Positions 1 through 9,334 of a stretch of DNA of 64,000 nucleotides are shown one piece after another; position 1 is the first letter of the stretch, and every line of letters begins with the position of its first letter. A model generated the notes under the pieces. That model did not search any database and had not been told where the DNA came from. It saw nothing but the letters and a program-made list of their open reading frames with translations. The stretch is from Methyloceanibacter caenitepidi (GTDB lineage: Bacteria > Pseudomonadota > Alphaproteobacteria > Rhizobiales > Methyloligellaceae). The position numbers were made by a program, and so were the translations under genes. The stretch lies in assembly GCF_000828475.1 (NCBI RefSeq), contig NZ_AP014648.1, positions 1 to 64,000 of the forward strand, given 5' to 3'.

Positions 1-386
1 AACTGGGGCATCTCCTCCCGGCAAGGCACGCACCACGTCGCCCAGACGTTCAGGAGCACCACCTTGCCCTTCAGATCCTCGGACGTGACCGACGCGCCGC
101 CGGGCGCTTCGAATGCGAATTCGGGCAGCGCGACAGGCTCGGGCCGCACCACGAAAGCCGTCATCGCGCCCGTATTGAGCGCCTTCAGCGGCCCCGCACC
201 TGGGGCGCCGCCCCCGTCCGGGCCCGGCTTCGATGCGGAGTCCGCTGAGGAAGGTGCGCCCGAACGATTGTCAGAGGGGGTGGAAAGCCAATATACCGTG
301 CCGAACCCGGCAAGGAGTGCGACCGCGACTGCGATCGCGTACGTGGCCGGGGATGTCGTGTGTTTGCGTTTCTGCGGACTGTTCAC
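1..386 (-). CDS. TlpA-family thioredoxin-like protein (3' end cut off)
   Basis: The minus strand reads from a GTG at 386 through a short basic N-terminus, one hydrophobic segment (about residues 13-28, an uncleaved membrane anchor or signal), a Ser/Gly/Pro-rich linker and the start of a thioredoxin fold with the redox motif WCVPC near residue 119. The window edge removes the rest. TlpA-type proteins are membrane-anchored periplasmic thiol-disulfide reductases, often serving cytochrome oxidase or cytochrome c assembly. The GTG is chosen because GAGAAC lies just upstream and no ATG fits. The gene diverges from argH, an arrangement I recall from many rhizobia. The exact substrate cannot be read from this part. 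Confidence 0.85.
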   Translation of the reverse strand, partial: MNSPQKRKHTTSPATYAIAVAVALLAGFGTVYWLSTPSDNRSGAPSSADSASKPGPDGGGAPGAGPLKALNTGAMTAFVVRPEPVALPEFAFEAPGGASVTSEDLKGKVVLLNVWATWCVPCREEMPQ

Positions 387-403
387 GTCGTTCTCTTTGA
401 ACC

Positions 404-421
404 TGAGTTCTTAAGAACTCA
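404..421. promoter_or_regulatory. 18-bp perfect palindrome in the tlpA/argH divergent promoter
   Basis: TGAGTTCTTAAGAACTCA is its own reverse complement over all 18 bases and lies between the two divergent start codons. On the plus strand a TTGAAC hexamer (397-402) precedes it, so the palindrome would fill the spacer of an argH promoter. That placement suits a repressor operator, but no regulator is identified. Confidence 0.5.
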
Positions 422-444
422 CCTAAGCTTCAGACCGGACCACC

Positions 445-1842
445 ATGACCAACACAATGTGGGGCGGCCGTTTCGCCTCTAGCCCCTCCGACATCATGGA
501 GGAAATAAATGCCTCCATCGATTTCGACAAGCGGCTCTGGCGGCATGACATCGAGGCGTCGAAAGCGCACGTCGCCATGCTAGCGGCGACCGGCATTCTT
601 GCGCCAAGCGATGCGTCCAAGATCGCCGATGGACTTGACCAAATCCTTGGTGAGATCGAGGCGGGCGACTTCAAATTCTCGCGAGCCTTGGAGGACATCC
701 ACCTCAACGTGGAGAATCGGCTGAAGGAGATCATCGGCCCGGTCGCCGGCAAGCTCCATACGGCTCGGTCCCGCAACGACCAGGTCGCCACCGACTTCAA
801 GCTCTATGTCCGCGACGAGATCGGCCTCATCGAGGCGGGCCTCGCGCAGCTTCAGCTTGCGCTCGCGACGCGGGCGCTCGAGGAAGCGGCGACGGTCATG
901 CCGGGGTTCACCCATTTGCAGACCGCGCAGCCCATCACGTTCGGCCATCATTGTCTCGCCTATGTGGAGATGTTCGCCCGCGACCGCGGCCGGTTCCTCG
1001 ACGCCGCCAAGCGGCTGAACGAGTGTCCGCTGGGCTCCGCCGCGCTTGCCGGCACGAGCTTCCCCGTCGACAGGCATCACACGGCGAAGGCGCTGGGCTT
1101 CGACCGGCCGACGGCCAATTCGCTCGATTCGGTCTCCGACCGGGACTTCGCGCTCGAGACGCTGGCGGCGGCTTCGATCGCCGCGGTCCATCTGTCCCGG
1201 CTGGCCGAAGAGATCGTGCTGTGGACATCGCCCCAGTTCGGCTTTGCCCGGCTGTCGGATTCGTTTTCGACCGGATCCTCGATCATGCCTCAGAAGCGCA
1301 ATCCAGACGCGGCGGAGCTGGTGCGGGCCAAGACCGGCCGCATCGCCGGCGCCTTCCAGGCCTTGCTGATGGTGATGAAGGGCCTCCCGCTCGCCTATGC
1401 GAAGGACATGCAGGAGGACAAGGAGCCCGTCTTCGACGCGCTCGATGCCCTGAAATTGGGGATTTCCGCCCTTGCCGGCATGATCGCTGATCTAGAAGTG
1501 AACGCCAAGGCCATGAAGAAGGCCGCCGGGAGCGAATACGCCACGGCAACGGATCTGGCCGATTGGCTCGTGCAGAACCTCGACACGCCCTTCCGAGAGG
1601 CACACCACATCACCGGTACGATCGTCGCCCTGGCGGAGAAAAAAGGCATCGACCTCAAACGGTTGCAGCTGGCCGACCTGCAGGGCGTGGAACCCGGGAT
1701 CACCAATGACGTGTTCAACGTCCTGGACCCGGCCCGCTCCGCGAAAAGCCGGACCAGCTACGGCGGCACCGCCCCCTCGAACGTGCGGCGCGAGGCCAAG
1801 CGCTGGATAAAGCGTTTGGAGAAGGACGCCGTCTCGCGATAA
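445..1842 (+). CDS. argH: Argininosuccinate lyase
   Basis: Last step of arginine synthesis: argininosuccinate is split into arginine and fumarate in the cytoplasm. The 465-residue product has normal family length. It opens with the MWGGRF motif, carries HTARSRNDQ near residue 112, the T(H)LQ region near 158 and the fumarase-superfamily signature [11 protein letters not shown] near residue 277, which holds the catalytic serine loop. The enzyme works as a homotetramer. The start ATG follows a short leader containing the palindrome at 404-421. The next gene is a small lipoprotein about 100 bp downstream, then lysA, so an argH-lptM-lysA transcript is likely. Confidence 0.97.
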   Translation: MTNTMWGGRFASSPSDIMEEINASIDFDKRLWRHDIEASKAHVAMLAATGILAPSDASKIADGLDQILGEIEAGDFKFSRALEDIHLNVENRLKEIIGPVAGKLHTARSRNDQVATDFKLYVRDEIGLIEAGLAQLQLALATRALEEAATVMPGFTHLQTAQPITFGHHCLAYVEMFARDRGRFLDAAKRLNECPLGSAALAGTSFPVDRHHTAKALGFDRPTANSLDSVSDRDFALETLAAASIAAVHLSRLAEEIVLWTSPQFGFARLSDSFSTGSSIMPQKRNPDAAELVRAKTGRIAGAFQALLMVMKGLPLAYAKDMQEDKEPVFDALDALKLGISALAGMIADLEVNAKAMKKAAGSEYATATDLADWLVQNLDTPFREAHHITGTIVALAEKKGIDLKRLQLADLQGVEPGITNDVFNVLDPARSAKSRTSYGGTAPSNVRREAKRWIKRLEKDAVSR

Positions 1843-1939
1843 AAGAAAGTCTGGACGGGCGCGCAAGACGCCCGCCGGCACGGGACATTATTTCGCGGGA
1901 CACGCGTTTTAGACGAAGTCAGGGTCAGACCCTCAAGGG

Positions 1940-2137
1940 ATGGTGGAGATGGGAAGCGCCACGCGCATTCTCTTATCATTGGCGCTTGTTCTCGCCGTCG
2001 GCCTTTCCGGTTGCGGGCGCCGCGGTTCGCTTGAGCGTCCCGAGGCCAGGTACCCCGAGGTTCCCGCCGATCCCTCGACCAAACAGTCCGACGCTCCGGA
2101 TCGGCGCATTCCGATCCTCGACGACATTATTCACTAG
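1940..2137 (+). CDS. lptM: Small LptM-like lipoprotein
   Basis: A 65-residue protein with a lipoprotein signal: hydrophobic LLSLALVLAVGL followed by the lipobox LSGC, then GRRGSLERP, the short conserved patch of the YifL/LptM family (usually GxKGPLxxP). In E. coli LptM helps LptD mature in the outer membrane. This protein would be lipidated on the Cys near residue 26 and face the periplasm. A second ATG at 1949 sits closer to GGTGGAG and could be the true start, which would shorten the product by three residues. The position between argH and lysA is a common alphaproteobacterial arrangement. The symbol is a family-level assignment. Confidence 0.75.
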   Translation: MVEMGSATRILLSLALVLAVGLSGCGRRGSLERPEARYPEVPADPSTKQSDAPDRRIPILDDIIH

Positions 2138-2178
2138 CCCGGCCCAAACGATCTAGGCCTCAAGACAACCTTCGTCCC

Positions 2179-3462
2179 ATGCATCATTTCGCCTACCGGC
2201 GCGGCGTATCCAAAGCCAATGTGCTGCACGCCGAAGACGTCGATCTGTGCGCCTTGGCCGCCGACGTCGGAACGCCCTTCTACTGCTATTCCACCGCGAC
2301 CTTCGAGCGGCACATCGGCGTGTTCGCCGATGCGTTCGCCGCGCGCCCGGACACGCTCGTCTGCTACGCGATCAAGGCCAACTCCAATCTCGGCGTGCTG
2401 GCGACGCTCGCTAGACAAGGCGCCGGCATGGACGTGGTCTCCGAAGGCGAACTGCGCCGGGCGCTGGCCGTCGGCGTGCCCGGCGAGCGCATCGTCTTTT
2501 CCGGCGTCGGCAAGACGAAGGACGAGATGGCGTTCGCGCTCGACGCGGGGATCTACGCCTTCAACGTCGAGTCCGAGCCGGAACTCTATGCCCTCAGCCA
2601 GGTTGCGGACGCCAAGGACAAGACGGCCCGGATCGCCTTCCGCGTAAACCCGGACGTGGACGCCGGTACTCATCACAAGATTTCCACCGGCAAGGCGGAG
2701 AACAAGTTCGGCATCCCCTTCGACCTCGCGCCGTCGCTCTACCGCCAAGCGGCGCTGCTGCCCGGGATTCAGCCTGCCGGCATCCATATGCATATCGGCA
2801 GCCAGATCACCGACCTTGCGCCTTTCGCCAACGCCTTCGCGCTCCTGAAGGAGTTGGTGGCGACCTTACGCGGCAGCGGCGCCCGCATCGAATTCGTCAA
2901 TCTCGGCGGAGGTCTCGGAATCCCCTACCGGACCGACGAGCCGGAACCGCCGCTGCCGATGGACTATGCGCGGCTCGTCAACCAGGCCATGGGCGACCTC
3001 GACGTGCGGCTCCTGTTCGAGCCGGGGCGGATGATCGCGGGCAACGCGGGCATCCTCGTAACCAGGGTGCTCTATGTGAAGACCGCGCCGGAAAAGACCT
3101 TCACCATCGTGGACGCGGCCATGAATGACCTGATCCGGCCGACGCTCTACGAGGCCTATCACCGGATCCTGCCCGTCGTCGAACCGGGCCCTGACACGGC
3201 GACACGCATCACGGACGTAGTGGGGCCCGTCTGCGAGACCGGCGACTATCTCGCGCTCGCGCGGCCCCTGCCGGCTCTCAATCCCGGCGATCTCATCGCC
3301 GTCATGACCGCAGGCGCCTACGGCGCGGTCCAGGCCTCTGAATACAACAGCCGCCTGCTGGTGCCCGAAGTACTGGTCTCGGGCGCGGATTATTGCGTGA
3401 CCCGGCCCCGTCCGAGCTACGAGGACATGCTGGCGGCCGAGCGCCTTCCGGACTGGCTGTAG
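2179..3462 (+). CDS. lysA: Diaminopimelate decarboxylase
   Basis: PLP enzyme that decarboxylates meso-diaminopimelate to lysine, the last lysine step. The 427-residue product is a fold-III decarboxylase. The PLP lysine lies in YAIKAN near residue 66, the HIGSQ motif near 205 and the glycine-rich GGGLG phosphate loop about 30 residues later. The C-terminal barrel carries the CETGD active-site motif near residue 352, which is contributed across the dimer interface. The start is only about 40 bp after the upstream lipoprotein stop. dapF, which supplies the substrate, is at the far end of this window. Confidence 0.97.
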   Translation: MHHFAYRRGVSKANVLHAEDVDLCALAADVGTPFYCYSTATFERHIGVFADAFAARPDTLVCYAIKANSNLGVLATLARQGAGMDVVSEGELRRALAVGVPGERIVFSGVGKTKDEMAFALDAGIYAFNVESEPELYALSQVADAKDKTARIAFRVNPDVDAGTHHKISTGKAENKFGIPFDLAPSLYRQAALLPGIQPAGIHMHIGSQITDLAPFANAFALLKELVATLRGSGARIEFVNLGGGLGIPYRTDEPEPPLPMDYARLVNQAMGDLDVRLLFEPGRMIAGNAGILVTRVLYVKTAPEKTFTIVDAAMNDLIRPTLYEAYHRILPVVEPGPDTATRITDVVGPVCETGDYLALARPLPALNPGDLIAVMTAGAYGAVQASEYNSRLLVPEVLVSGADYCVTRPRPSYEDMLAAERLPDWL

Positions 3463-3576
3463 ACGCATCCGGCTCCATCGCGCCCCGAATTCGCCTGTTT
3501 GCCCAAGGAAAGTTCCAGGAAAATTACCGTGATGTAATCTGGGCTCCGCGCCCGTCTGTGCTAGATATTTCGGATC

Positions 3577-6285
3577 ATGGCGAGACCGTCCCGCTCGAAA
3601 GACGCTGCAACCACTGCCCCCGCCCCGGACACGCTGAAGCGTCGCTTCGAGCGCCGTGTCGGGTTGAGCTGGCTTGCGCTCTTGGTCGAGCGCGCTTTCG
3701 AGGCGCTGCTCTGGCCCTTCGTCGTGGTTTGCGCGTTCCTCGTCTTTTCGCTGCTGGGCGGCTGGAGCCTGCTCCCGGCGCTCGCCCATCAGATCCTTCT
3801 TGGCCTTTTCCTCCTCGCCTTCGTGATCGCACTCGTGCCGCTCTGGCGCATCGACGTGCCGACGCGTGCCGAGGCCCTGCGCCGGCTCGAGCGCGATTCC
3901 GGAATTCAGCACCGGCCCGCCTCCTCTTACGAAGACACACTCGAAGCGGCCCCCGGGACGGCGCCAGCCCAGCTTTGGGCGTTGCACCGGAAGCGCTTGG
4001 CGCGGCTGGTGGCGCGGCTGAAGCCGTCCTGGCCCAAACCGCGGGCGGACCGTGACGATCCGTTTGCAATCCGCGCAGCATTGGTTCTGGCGCTGGTTGT
4101 GTCGTTCTTCGCCGCGGGCGGCGATGCGGGATCGCGCATCAAGGCGGCGTTCCTTCCGGCGGCCACCGCCTCGACGCAACTGGTGCGTCTCGATGCATGG
4201 ATCACCCCGCCCGTTTATACGGGCATGGCGCCGGTGGTGCTCGCCGACGGGACCGAACAGGTCGGCCGGGGCGCGGAGACGTTCAGGGCACTGTCCGTGC
4301 CCGTGCGCAGTCAACTCATCGTCCGCGCTCATGCGCCCGAGGGCGATCGCGTGACCCTCACGCTCGCCGATGAAACTGGTGAGACCCGCACGGTCGAACC
4401 GAAGGAAGGGTCGGCTGCGGGCTTGATGGAATTTCATGCCGGCCTCTTGAGCCCCGTGACGGCCGATCTTCGCGTCGGCGGGTCCACGGTCGCCCAGTGG
4501 CAGCTTTCGATGATCGAGGACGCCGCGCCCAAGATCAGCTTGCTGAACGCACCCACCTCGATGCCGCGCGGCGCGCTGCGTGTCGAGTACGGCGCCACCG
4601 ACGACTATGGTGTGGCGAGCGCCGAGGCTCAGTTCGTGCTGGCCGGCAGCGAAATGTCCGACATGGCTGAGGACGTCCCGGTGGAGGAACGGGGAGACCT
4701 TGCAGAAGTCGAGCCGCTTTTCCCGCCGCCCAAGATCGTGCTGCAGCTGCCGCGTAGCAACGCGAAGAAGGTCGAAGGCCGGGCCACCCAGGATCTGACC
4801 GCTCATCCCTGGGCCGGGCTCCAAGTCGTGATGACGCTGACCGCGCGCGACCAGGCCGACCAGGCGGGGACGAGTGAGCCTTACCCGCTGATTCTACCGG
4901 CGCGCAGCTTCACCAAACCGCTGGCTAGAGCCGTGATCGAGCAGCGCCGCAATCTGGTGATGGATCCCAGCCAGACGCCCCGCGTCGCCCGCGCCCTGGA
5001 CGCGCTGACGCTCGGCGGCGAGAAGGCGACCGACGACACGGTCGTCTATCTGTCGCTCCGCAACGCGTACTGGCGCCTCGACAACGATCCCTCGCGAGAG
5101 TCGGTGAAGGCTGTCGTGGATCAGCTGTGGTCCACGGCCCTGCGCATCGAGGAAGGCGACTTGCCGGCCGCCGAGCGTGACCTCAGATCCGCACAGGATG
5201 CGCTGATGCAGGCGCTGCGCGAGAACGCGCCGGCCGAAGAGATCAAGAAGCGCATCGAGGAATTGCGCGCGGCGCTGTCGCGCTATCTGCAAGCCCTCGC
5301 CGCGCAGCAGAAAGACCAAACCGACATTGCCGGTCAGCCCAAGAACAATCGGGACGACCTCGTCTCCGAACAGGACCTGGATAAGATGCTGGAGAGCATC
5401 AAGGACCTCGCGGAAGCGGGCTCGAAGGACATGGCCGAGAAGATGCTGTCGGAGCTGAACGACATCCTCGACCGGCTGCAAGCGGACAACGCACCCAAGA
5501 GCGAGCAGCAGCAAAAGGCGCAGGAGATGATGCGCGATCTCGACGAGGTCGCTTCGGATCAGCAGAAGCTGCTCGACGAGACGTTTGGCGAGAAGCGCAA
5601 GCAGCGGGAAGGCCAGGGTCAGGGCCGCAGCCAGAACCAGCAGTTCGACGTCAGCCCGCCCGGCTCACCCATGGGCTTCGGCGACGCCATGTCCCCGCTG
5701 TCGGACCAGATGCCCCAGGGCGGTCAGGCCGGTGCGCGCGCGCAAGGCCAATCGGGACGCCAAGGCGATGCCCCCGGCGGCGGTGAAGAGCAGCTCGGCC
5801 AGCAGCAACAACAAGGCGCGCAAGGCAGCCTTCAGCAACGGCAAGAAGCCCTGCGCAAGAAGCTGGATCAGTTGATCGAACGGATGCGCCAAGCTGGCGG
5901 AGAGCCGCCTGAGCAATTCGAGGGCGCGAGCGACGCCATGGAGCAGGCCGAGCAGGACATCGCCGAGGAGAACTACGACCGCGCGGCGCAGAACCAGACG
6001 CTGGCCCTCGACCGCATGCGCGAAGGCACCGAGTCCATGGCGCAGCAAATGATGGCGCAAGGCGAGATGGAGGGCGGACAAGGCCCCGGCTCCAACGGCC
6101 GCGACCCGCTGGGGCGCCCGGACCGCTCGAACCGCCCGGACCTGGGACTGTCGGTGGCGGTGCCCGACGAGATCGACATTCAGAAGGCCCGCGAGGTCTT
6201 GGACGAGCTGCGCCGCCGGATCGGCGATCCCAGCCGCCCGACGCTCGAGCTCGATTACCTCGAGCGCTTGATCCGCTCCTTCTAG
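3577..6285 (+). CDS. TIGR02302/DUF4175 family membrane protein
   Basis: A 902-residue protein of an alphaproteobacterial family usually annotated TIGR02302 or DUF4175, function unknown. There are two membrane segments at about residues 41-62 and 68-90 and a third at 165-181. A long extracytoplasmic domain follows, then a helical, charged and glutamine-rich region (about 520-850) with stretches such as GQQQQQ and GQGQGRSQNQQ, and a conserved short C-terminus. The usual partner immediately after lysA in rhizobia is this gene, as here. The domain order suggests an envelope scaffold, but that is inference. Confidence 0.85.
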   Translation: MARPSRSKDAATTAPAPDTLKRRFERRVGLSWLALLVERAFEALLWPFVVVCAFLVFSLLGGWSLLPALAHQILLGLFLLAFVIALVPLWRIDVPTRAEALRRLERDSGIQHRPASSYEDTLEAAPGTAPAQLWALHRKRLARLVARLKPSWPKPRADRDDPFAIRAALVLALVVSFFAAGGDAGSRIKAAFLPAATASTQLVRLDAWITPPVYTGMAPVVLADGTEQVGRGAETFRALSVPVRSQLIVRAHAPEGDRVTLTLADETGETRTVEPKEGSAAGLMEFHAGLLSPVTADLRVGGSTVAQWQLSMIEDAAPKISLLNAPTSMPRGALRVEYGATDDYGVASAEAQFVLAGSEMSDMAEDVPVEERGDLAEVEPLFPPPKIVLQLPRSNAKKVEGRATQDLTAHPWAGLQVVMTLTARDQADQAGTSEPYPLILPARSFTKPLARAVIEQRRNLVMDPSQTPRVARALDALTLGGEKATDDTVVYLSLRNAYWRLDNDPSRESVKAVVDQLWSTALRIEEGDLPAAERDLRSAQDALMQALRENAPAEEIKKRIEELRAALSRYLQALAAQQKDQTDIAGQPKNNRDDLVSEQDLDKMLESIKDLAEAGSKDMAEKMLSELNDILDRLQADNAPKSEQQQKAQEMMRDLDEVASDQQKLLDETFGEKRKQREGQGQGRSQNQQFDVSPPGSPMGFGDAMSPLSDQMPQGGQAGARAQGQSGRQGDAPGGGEEQLGQQQQQGAQGSLQQRQEALRKKLDQLIERMRQAGGEPPEQFEGASDAMEQAEQDIAEENYDRAAQNQTLALDRMREGTESMAQQMMAQGEMEGGQGPGSNGRDPLGRPDRSNRPDLGLSVAVPDEIDIQKAREVLDELRRRIGDPSRPTLELDYLERLIRSF

Positions 6286-6382
6286 GCGCACCGCGCTTTT
6301 TTGACCGCGCCGTCAGAAAACGGCCATCCCTCACCCTATATGTCTGGGCAACAGTCCTTTCGCGTCAGGAGACGGCCCGTCC

Positions 6383-7489
6383 ATGCTGAAATCCATTCTC
6401 AGTTTCATTGCGAAGCCCTTCATTTGGCTCGGGGGCCTGTTCGGGCGCCTCGGCATGATCCTCAAAATTGCGATCATCGTCCTCCTCATCGTGCTCGTGC
6501 CGTTCTACGGCTATTTCTTCTGGACCACCCAGGTCTGGAACGGCTTCGATCCCGACTACGCACAGGCCTATTCCCACGCCACGAAGGAAGCCGGCGACGT
6601 TCCCGAGCCGAGCGGCGGCATCGTCAGCGGCGACACCGACGAGACCGACAAGACGGCCGGCCGGACGAACGACAAATCCTGCCGGCGTTCGATGATCGTC
6701 GAGGCGACCGCGAACCTGACGAACTTCAACGTCAACGAGAACGCCTGGATCTCGTCGATGCTGCTCTACAAGATGGGCCTGTTCGGCATCCCCTGGGATG
6801 CAACCCCGTTCTTTGACAACAAGGCGGCCTTCCAGCGTGGCGCACATCAGGCCGTCCAGCGAACGGCGGTGGAACTGGTGGACGCCTTGGGGCGCGTGCG
6901 AGGCACCTCCCAGGTCGACAAGGACCTGCAGGAGGCGCGCGGCGATCTGCAGTTCAACGAATCCACGTGGTACTTTTCCCTGAGCCCGTTCGGACCGAAA
7001 ACACCCACGCCGAGCTTCTACCGCTCCGCCATCAAGGATCTGAACAAGTTCAACGACCGGCTCGAGAAATGCGACGCGGTCTTCGATGCGCGGGCCGACA
7101 ACCTGTTGGAGTTTGTCGACCGCATCGCCCGGGACATCGGCGCGACCTCCGCCGTCCTGCGCGAGCGCTCCGAGAACTACAATAGCGGCTGGTTCGACAC
7201 ACGCGCCGACGATCGCTTTTGGTTCGCGTACGGGCAGATCTATGCCTATTACGGCATTCTCACCGCGGCCCGCGCGGACTTCGAGGACGTCATCAGGGAG
7301 CGCCGGTTGGAAGCGATCTGGGACGAACTGGAAGAACAATTGCGTGCTTCGCTCAACATTGCGCCGTTCATCATTTCCAACGGCGCCGAAGCCGGGTGGA
7401 TCATGCCGTCGCATCTGGCGACGCTCGGCTTCTACATCTTGAGGGTGCGCTCGAACCTGGTGGAGATCCGCACCATTCTCGACCGCTAG
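6383..7489 (+). CDS. DUF2333 family membrane-anchored protein
   Basis: A 368-residue protein with one N-terminal membrane anchor (about residues 27-49, LKIAIIVLLIVLVPFYGYFF) and a large periplasmic, mainly helical domain typical of DUF2333. It contains WISSMLLYKMG and the WFDTRADDRFWFAYGQ region that I recognise from the family. Function is unknown. It lies 97 bp after the DUF4175 gene on the same strand, so both could be envelope components made together. Its stop codon shares a CTAG with the convergent hpt stop, leaving no room for a terminator. Confidence 0.82.
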   Translation: MLKSILSFIAKPFIWLGGLFGRLGMILKIAIIVLLIVLVPFYGYFFWTTQVWNGFDPDYAQAYSHATKEAGDVPEPSGGIVSGDTDETDKTAGRTNDKSCRRSMIVEATANLTNFNVNENAWISSMLLYKMGLFGIPWDATPFFDNKAAFQRGAHQAVQRTAVELVDALGRVRGTSQVDKDLQEARGDLQFNESTWYFSLSPFGPKTPTPSFYRSAIKDLNKFNDRLEKCDAVFDARADNLLEFVDRIARDIGATSAVLRERSENYNSGWFDTRADDRFWFAYGQIYAYYGILTAARADFEDVIRERRLEAIWDELEEQLRASLNIAPFIISNGAEAGWIMPSHLATLGFYILRVRSNLVEIRTILDR

Positions 7490-8031
7490 CCGGCCGCTTC
7501 GATGGTGCCGATGAAAGGCAGTTCGCGGTAGCGGTTGCCGAGATCCATGCCGTAACCGACCACGAAGCGGTCGGGACACTCGAAGCCGATGAAGTCCGCG
7601 GTGACCATCTCTGTCCGCCGCGCCTTCTTGTCGAGGAGAACGCAGCTCAGTACGTTTCGCGCGCCTTTCGCGCGCAGCCGCTCCTTGGCGAACAGAAGCG
7701 TCCGGCCCGAGTCCAAAATGTCATCGACGATCACCACATCGCGGCCCGCGATATCCGATTCCACGTCGCGCAGAATCTCGACGGCACCGCCTTCGGTGCC
7801 GCTGCCATAGCTCGCCAAAAAGATGAAGTCGATCTCCGGCGTCAATCCATGGGCGTGAAGCGCCCGGATCAGATCGGCGACAAAGATGAAGCTGCCTTTC
7901 AGCACCGCAACGACGAGAGGCGCCTGCAGCTGGCGTTCGGCGATACCGACCGCCAGCGCATCGATACGCGCCGCTATGGTCTGTGCGCTGTAGAGGACCG
8001 CGATCGGGTGCGACGCGGGCGGCTCCGCCAT
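7486..8031 (-). CDS. hpt: Hypoxanthine phosphoribosyltransferase
   Basis: Purine salvage enzyme that makes IMP or GMP from hypoxanthine or guanine and PRPP. The 181-residue product has the type I phosphoribosyltransferase PRPP loop VVIVDDILDSGRTL (about residues 99-112) preceded by two acidic residues. It also has the LKGSF pyrophosphate loop near residue 45, and DFIGFECPDRFVVGYGMD, which forms the purine pocket typical of Hpt rather than adenine enzymes. Length is normal. It ends tail-to-tail with the DUF2333 gene and starts about 50 bp downstream of the zinc-ribbon gene on the same strand. Confidence 0.93.
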   Translation of the reverse strand: MAEPPASHPIAVLYSAQTIAARIDALAVGIAERQLQAPLVVAVLKGSFIFVADLIRALHAHGLTPEIDFIFLASYGSGTEGGAVEILRDVESDIAGRDVVIVDDILDSGRTLLFAKERLRAKGARNVLSCVLLDKKARRTEMVTADFIGFECPDRFVVGYGMDLGNRYRELPFIGTIEAAG

Positions 8032-8081
8032 TGCAACCTGCCCTGCTTCAACGGCGCGACTTAGGCCGCGCCGGACGACCC

Positions 8082-9197
8082 CTAGCCCGCCTTCGCGAAC
8101 CGCACTTTCAGGCTACGCACATTGCTGGGCGGCGCCGGAATTTGCTTCAAGAACGGTGCGTCCTCGTCGGGTCCGAGTTCGGCGGCGCCGACCTCGGTCG
8201 TCCACTCGGATATCTCCTCGCCGTTCTCGTCGCGTAGAACGATGATCACCGTCGGTACGCTCATCGACCCGGAGCTGGTATTGCGCACGCTGCCCTGCAC
8301 CTCGAGGACGTTCTGACCGCCGGCGTTGGTCCAGCCATAGCGCACACCCTCGAACTGGAGGCCTTGCGCACCCGCCTGCATGCCGAGCGCCGAATACAGA
8401 TGAGAGGCGCCGGGAAGGATCGAGACCGTTGTCTGCGGTGCGAGGAAGAACAGGCCGAGCACGCCCAGCACGATGAGGCCGAGGATGCCCCAGCCGATCG
8501 CCACCACGGGCGGCTTTTTCTTTTTCGGCTCAGCGCCGGCGGTGGCAAGCGATTCGCCGAAGGCCTCGGCGGCCAAATTCGCATCCGCCGCGGAAGGATC
8601 GTCATCGATCCCTGGGAACGATGCATCGAACGCGGCATCGGCCGGCCCTGACGCGGCGCCCGGAGGCGGCATCTCGCCCGGCGGCGGGCCCAAGTCGGGC
8701 GGCGGAGCCATTTCAGGCGGCGGTGGCGCGGGTTCGGACTTTGACTTGCCCATCAGCTTGCCGAAGAGACCACCTTTTGCGCCGGCTTCCTGTTCGGGGG
8801 GCGATGGCGGGGTGGCCGGGCCCGGCCCTGGGGGTGGCGTAAAGCCAGTAGGCGCACTCGGCCGGGCCGGCGGCGGCGCCGCTTGAGGAGGCGCCTGCGG
8901 AGGCATTGGAGCGCTGCGGGGAGGCGCCGGCTGGGGAGACGGCGCTGCCTGAGGCGGTGGCGCGGGCGCGGCCGAAGGTGGCGGCGGTGGGGCCTGCGGC
9001 GCGGGCGCTGATTGCGGCGGCGGCGCCGGCCGCTGAGGGGCAGCCGCCGGCGGCGGCGCAGCAGCCTCCGCTTCCGCGGGCTGAGCCTGCCAGACGTGAC
9101 TACATTTTGCGCAGCGGACCTTCCGGCCCTCCGGCGGGAAAGCCGCCTTGATCTGGTAACGCGTTCCGCACGCCGGACAAATAATTAGTGTCGCCAT
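8082..9197 (-). CDS. MJ0042-type zinc-ribbon, proline-rich, DUF3426-like membrane protein
   Basis: A 371-residue protein in four parts. Residues 1-40 form a zinc ribbon with two CxxC pairs (CPAC and CAKC). About residues 42-200 are a low-complexity Pro/Ala/Gln-rich linker. One membrane helix lies near residues 232-252, in IGWGILGLIVLGVLGLFFL. A C-terminal extracytoplasmic domain has the FEGVRYGW and VQGSVRNTSS features of DUF3426/FxLYD-like beta domains. Such proteins are common in alphaproteobacteria and their role is unknown. The gene diverges from ftsE across 137 bp, which is the only context for a possible envelope or division link. Confidence 0.8.
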   Translation of the reverse strand: MATLIICPACGTRYQIKAAFPPEGRKVRCAKCSHVWQAQPAEAEAAAPPPAAAPQRPAPPPQSAPAPQAPPPPPSAAPAPPPQAAPSPQPAPPRSAPMPPQAPPQAAPPPARPSAPTGFTPPPGPGPATPPSPPEQEAGAKGGLFGKLMGKSKSEPAPPPPEMAPPPDLGPPPGEMPPPGAASGPADAAFDASFPGIDDDPSAADANLAAEAFGESLATAGAEPKKKKPPVVAIGWGILGLIVLGVLGLFFLAPQTTVSILPGASHLYSALGMQAGAQGLQFEGVRYGWTNAGGQNVLEVQGSVRNTSSGSMSVPTVIIVLRDENGEEISEWTTEVGAAELGPDEDAPFLKQIPAPPSNVRSLKVRFAKAG

Positions 9198-9334
9198 TTT
9201 GATTGCCGCAATCGCCCACTACACAATGAATTTGTGGGACGCCCCATCTGGTTGCCCTATACCATTGATACAGGACGGAGAGTTCAGCATAAAGTGCCAG
9301 TATTCCGCAATGTTAAGAGGCGCAAGGAAGTCGG

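Noticed and set aside
404..421. Identification of the argH palindrome as a classical ARG box
   Set aside because: It shares only the outer TGA/TCA with the E. coli ARG box and lacks the AT-rich core, so no named regulator is assigned.
2866..4824. Minus-strand open frame of 652 codons opposite lysA and the DUF4175 gene
   Set aside because: Arg/His/Gly-rich translation without family motifs, lying antisense to two clearly coding genes. Typical of long shadow frames in high-GC DNA.
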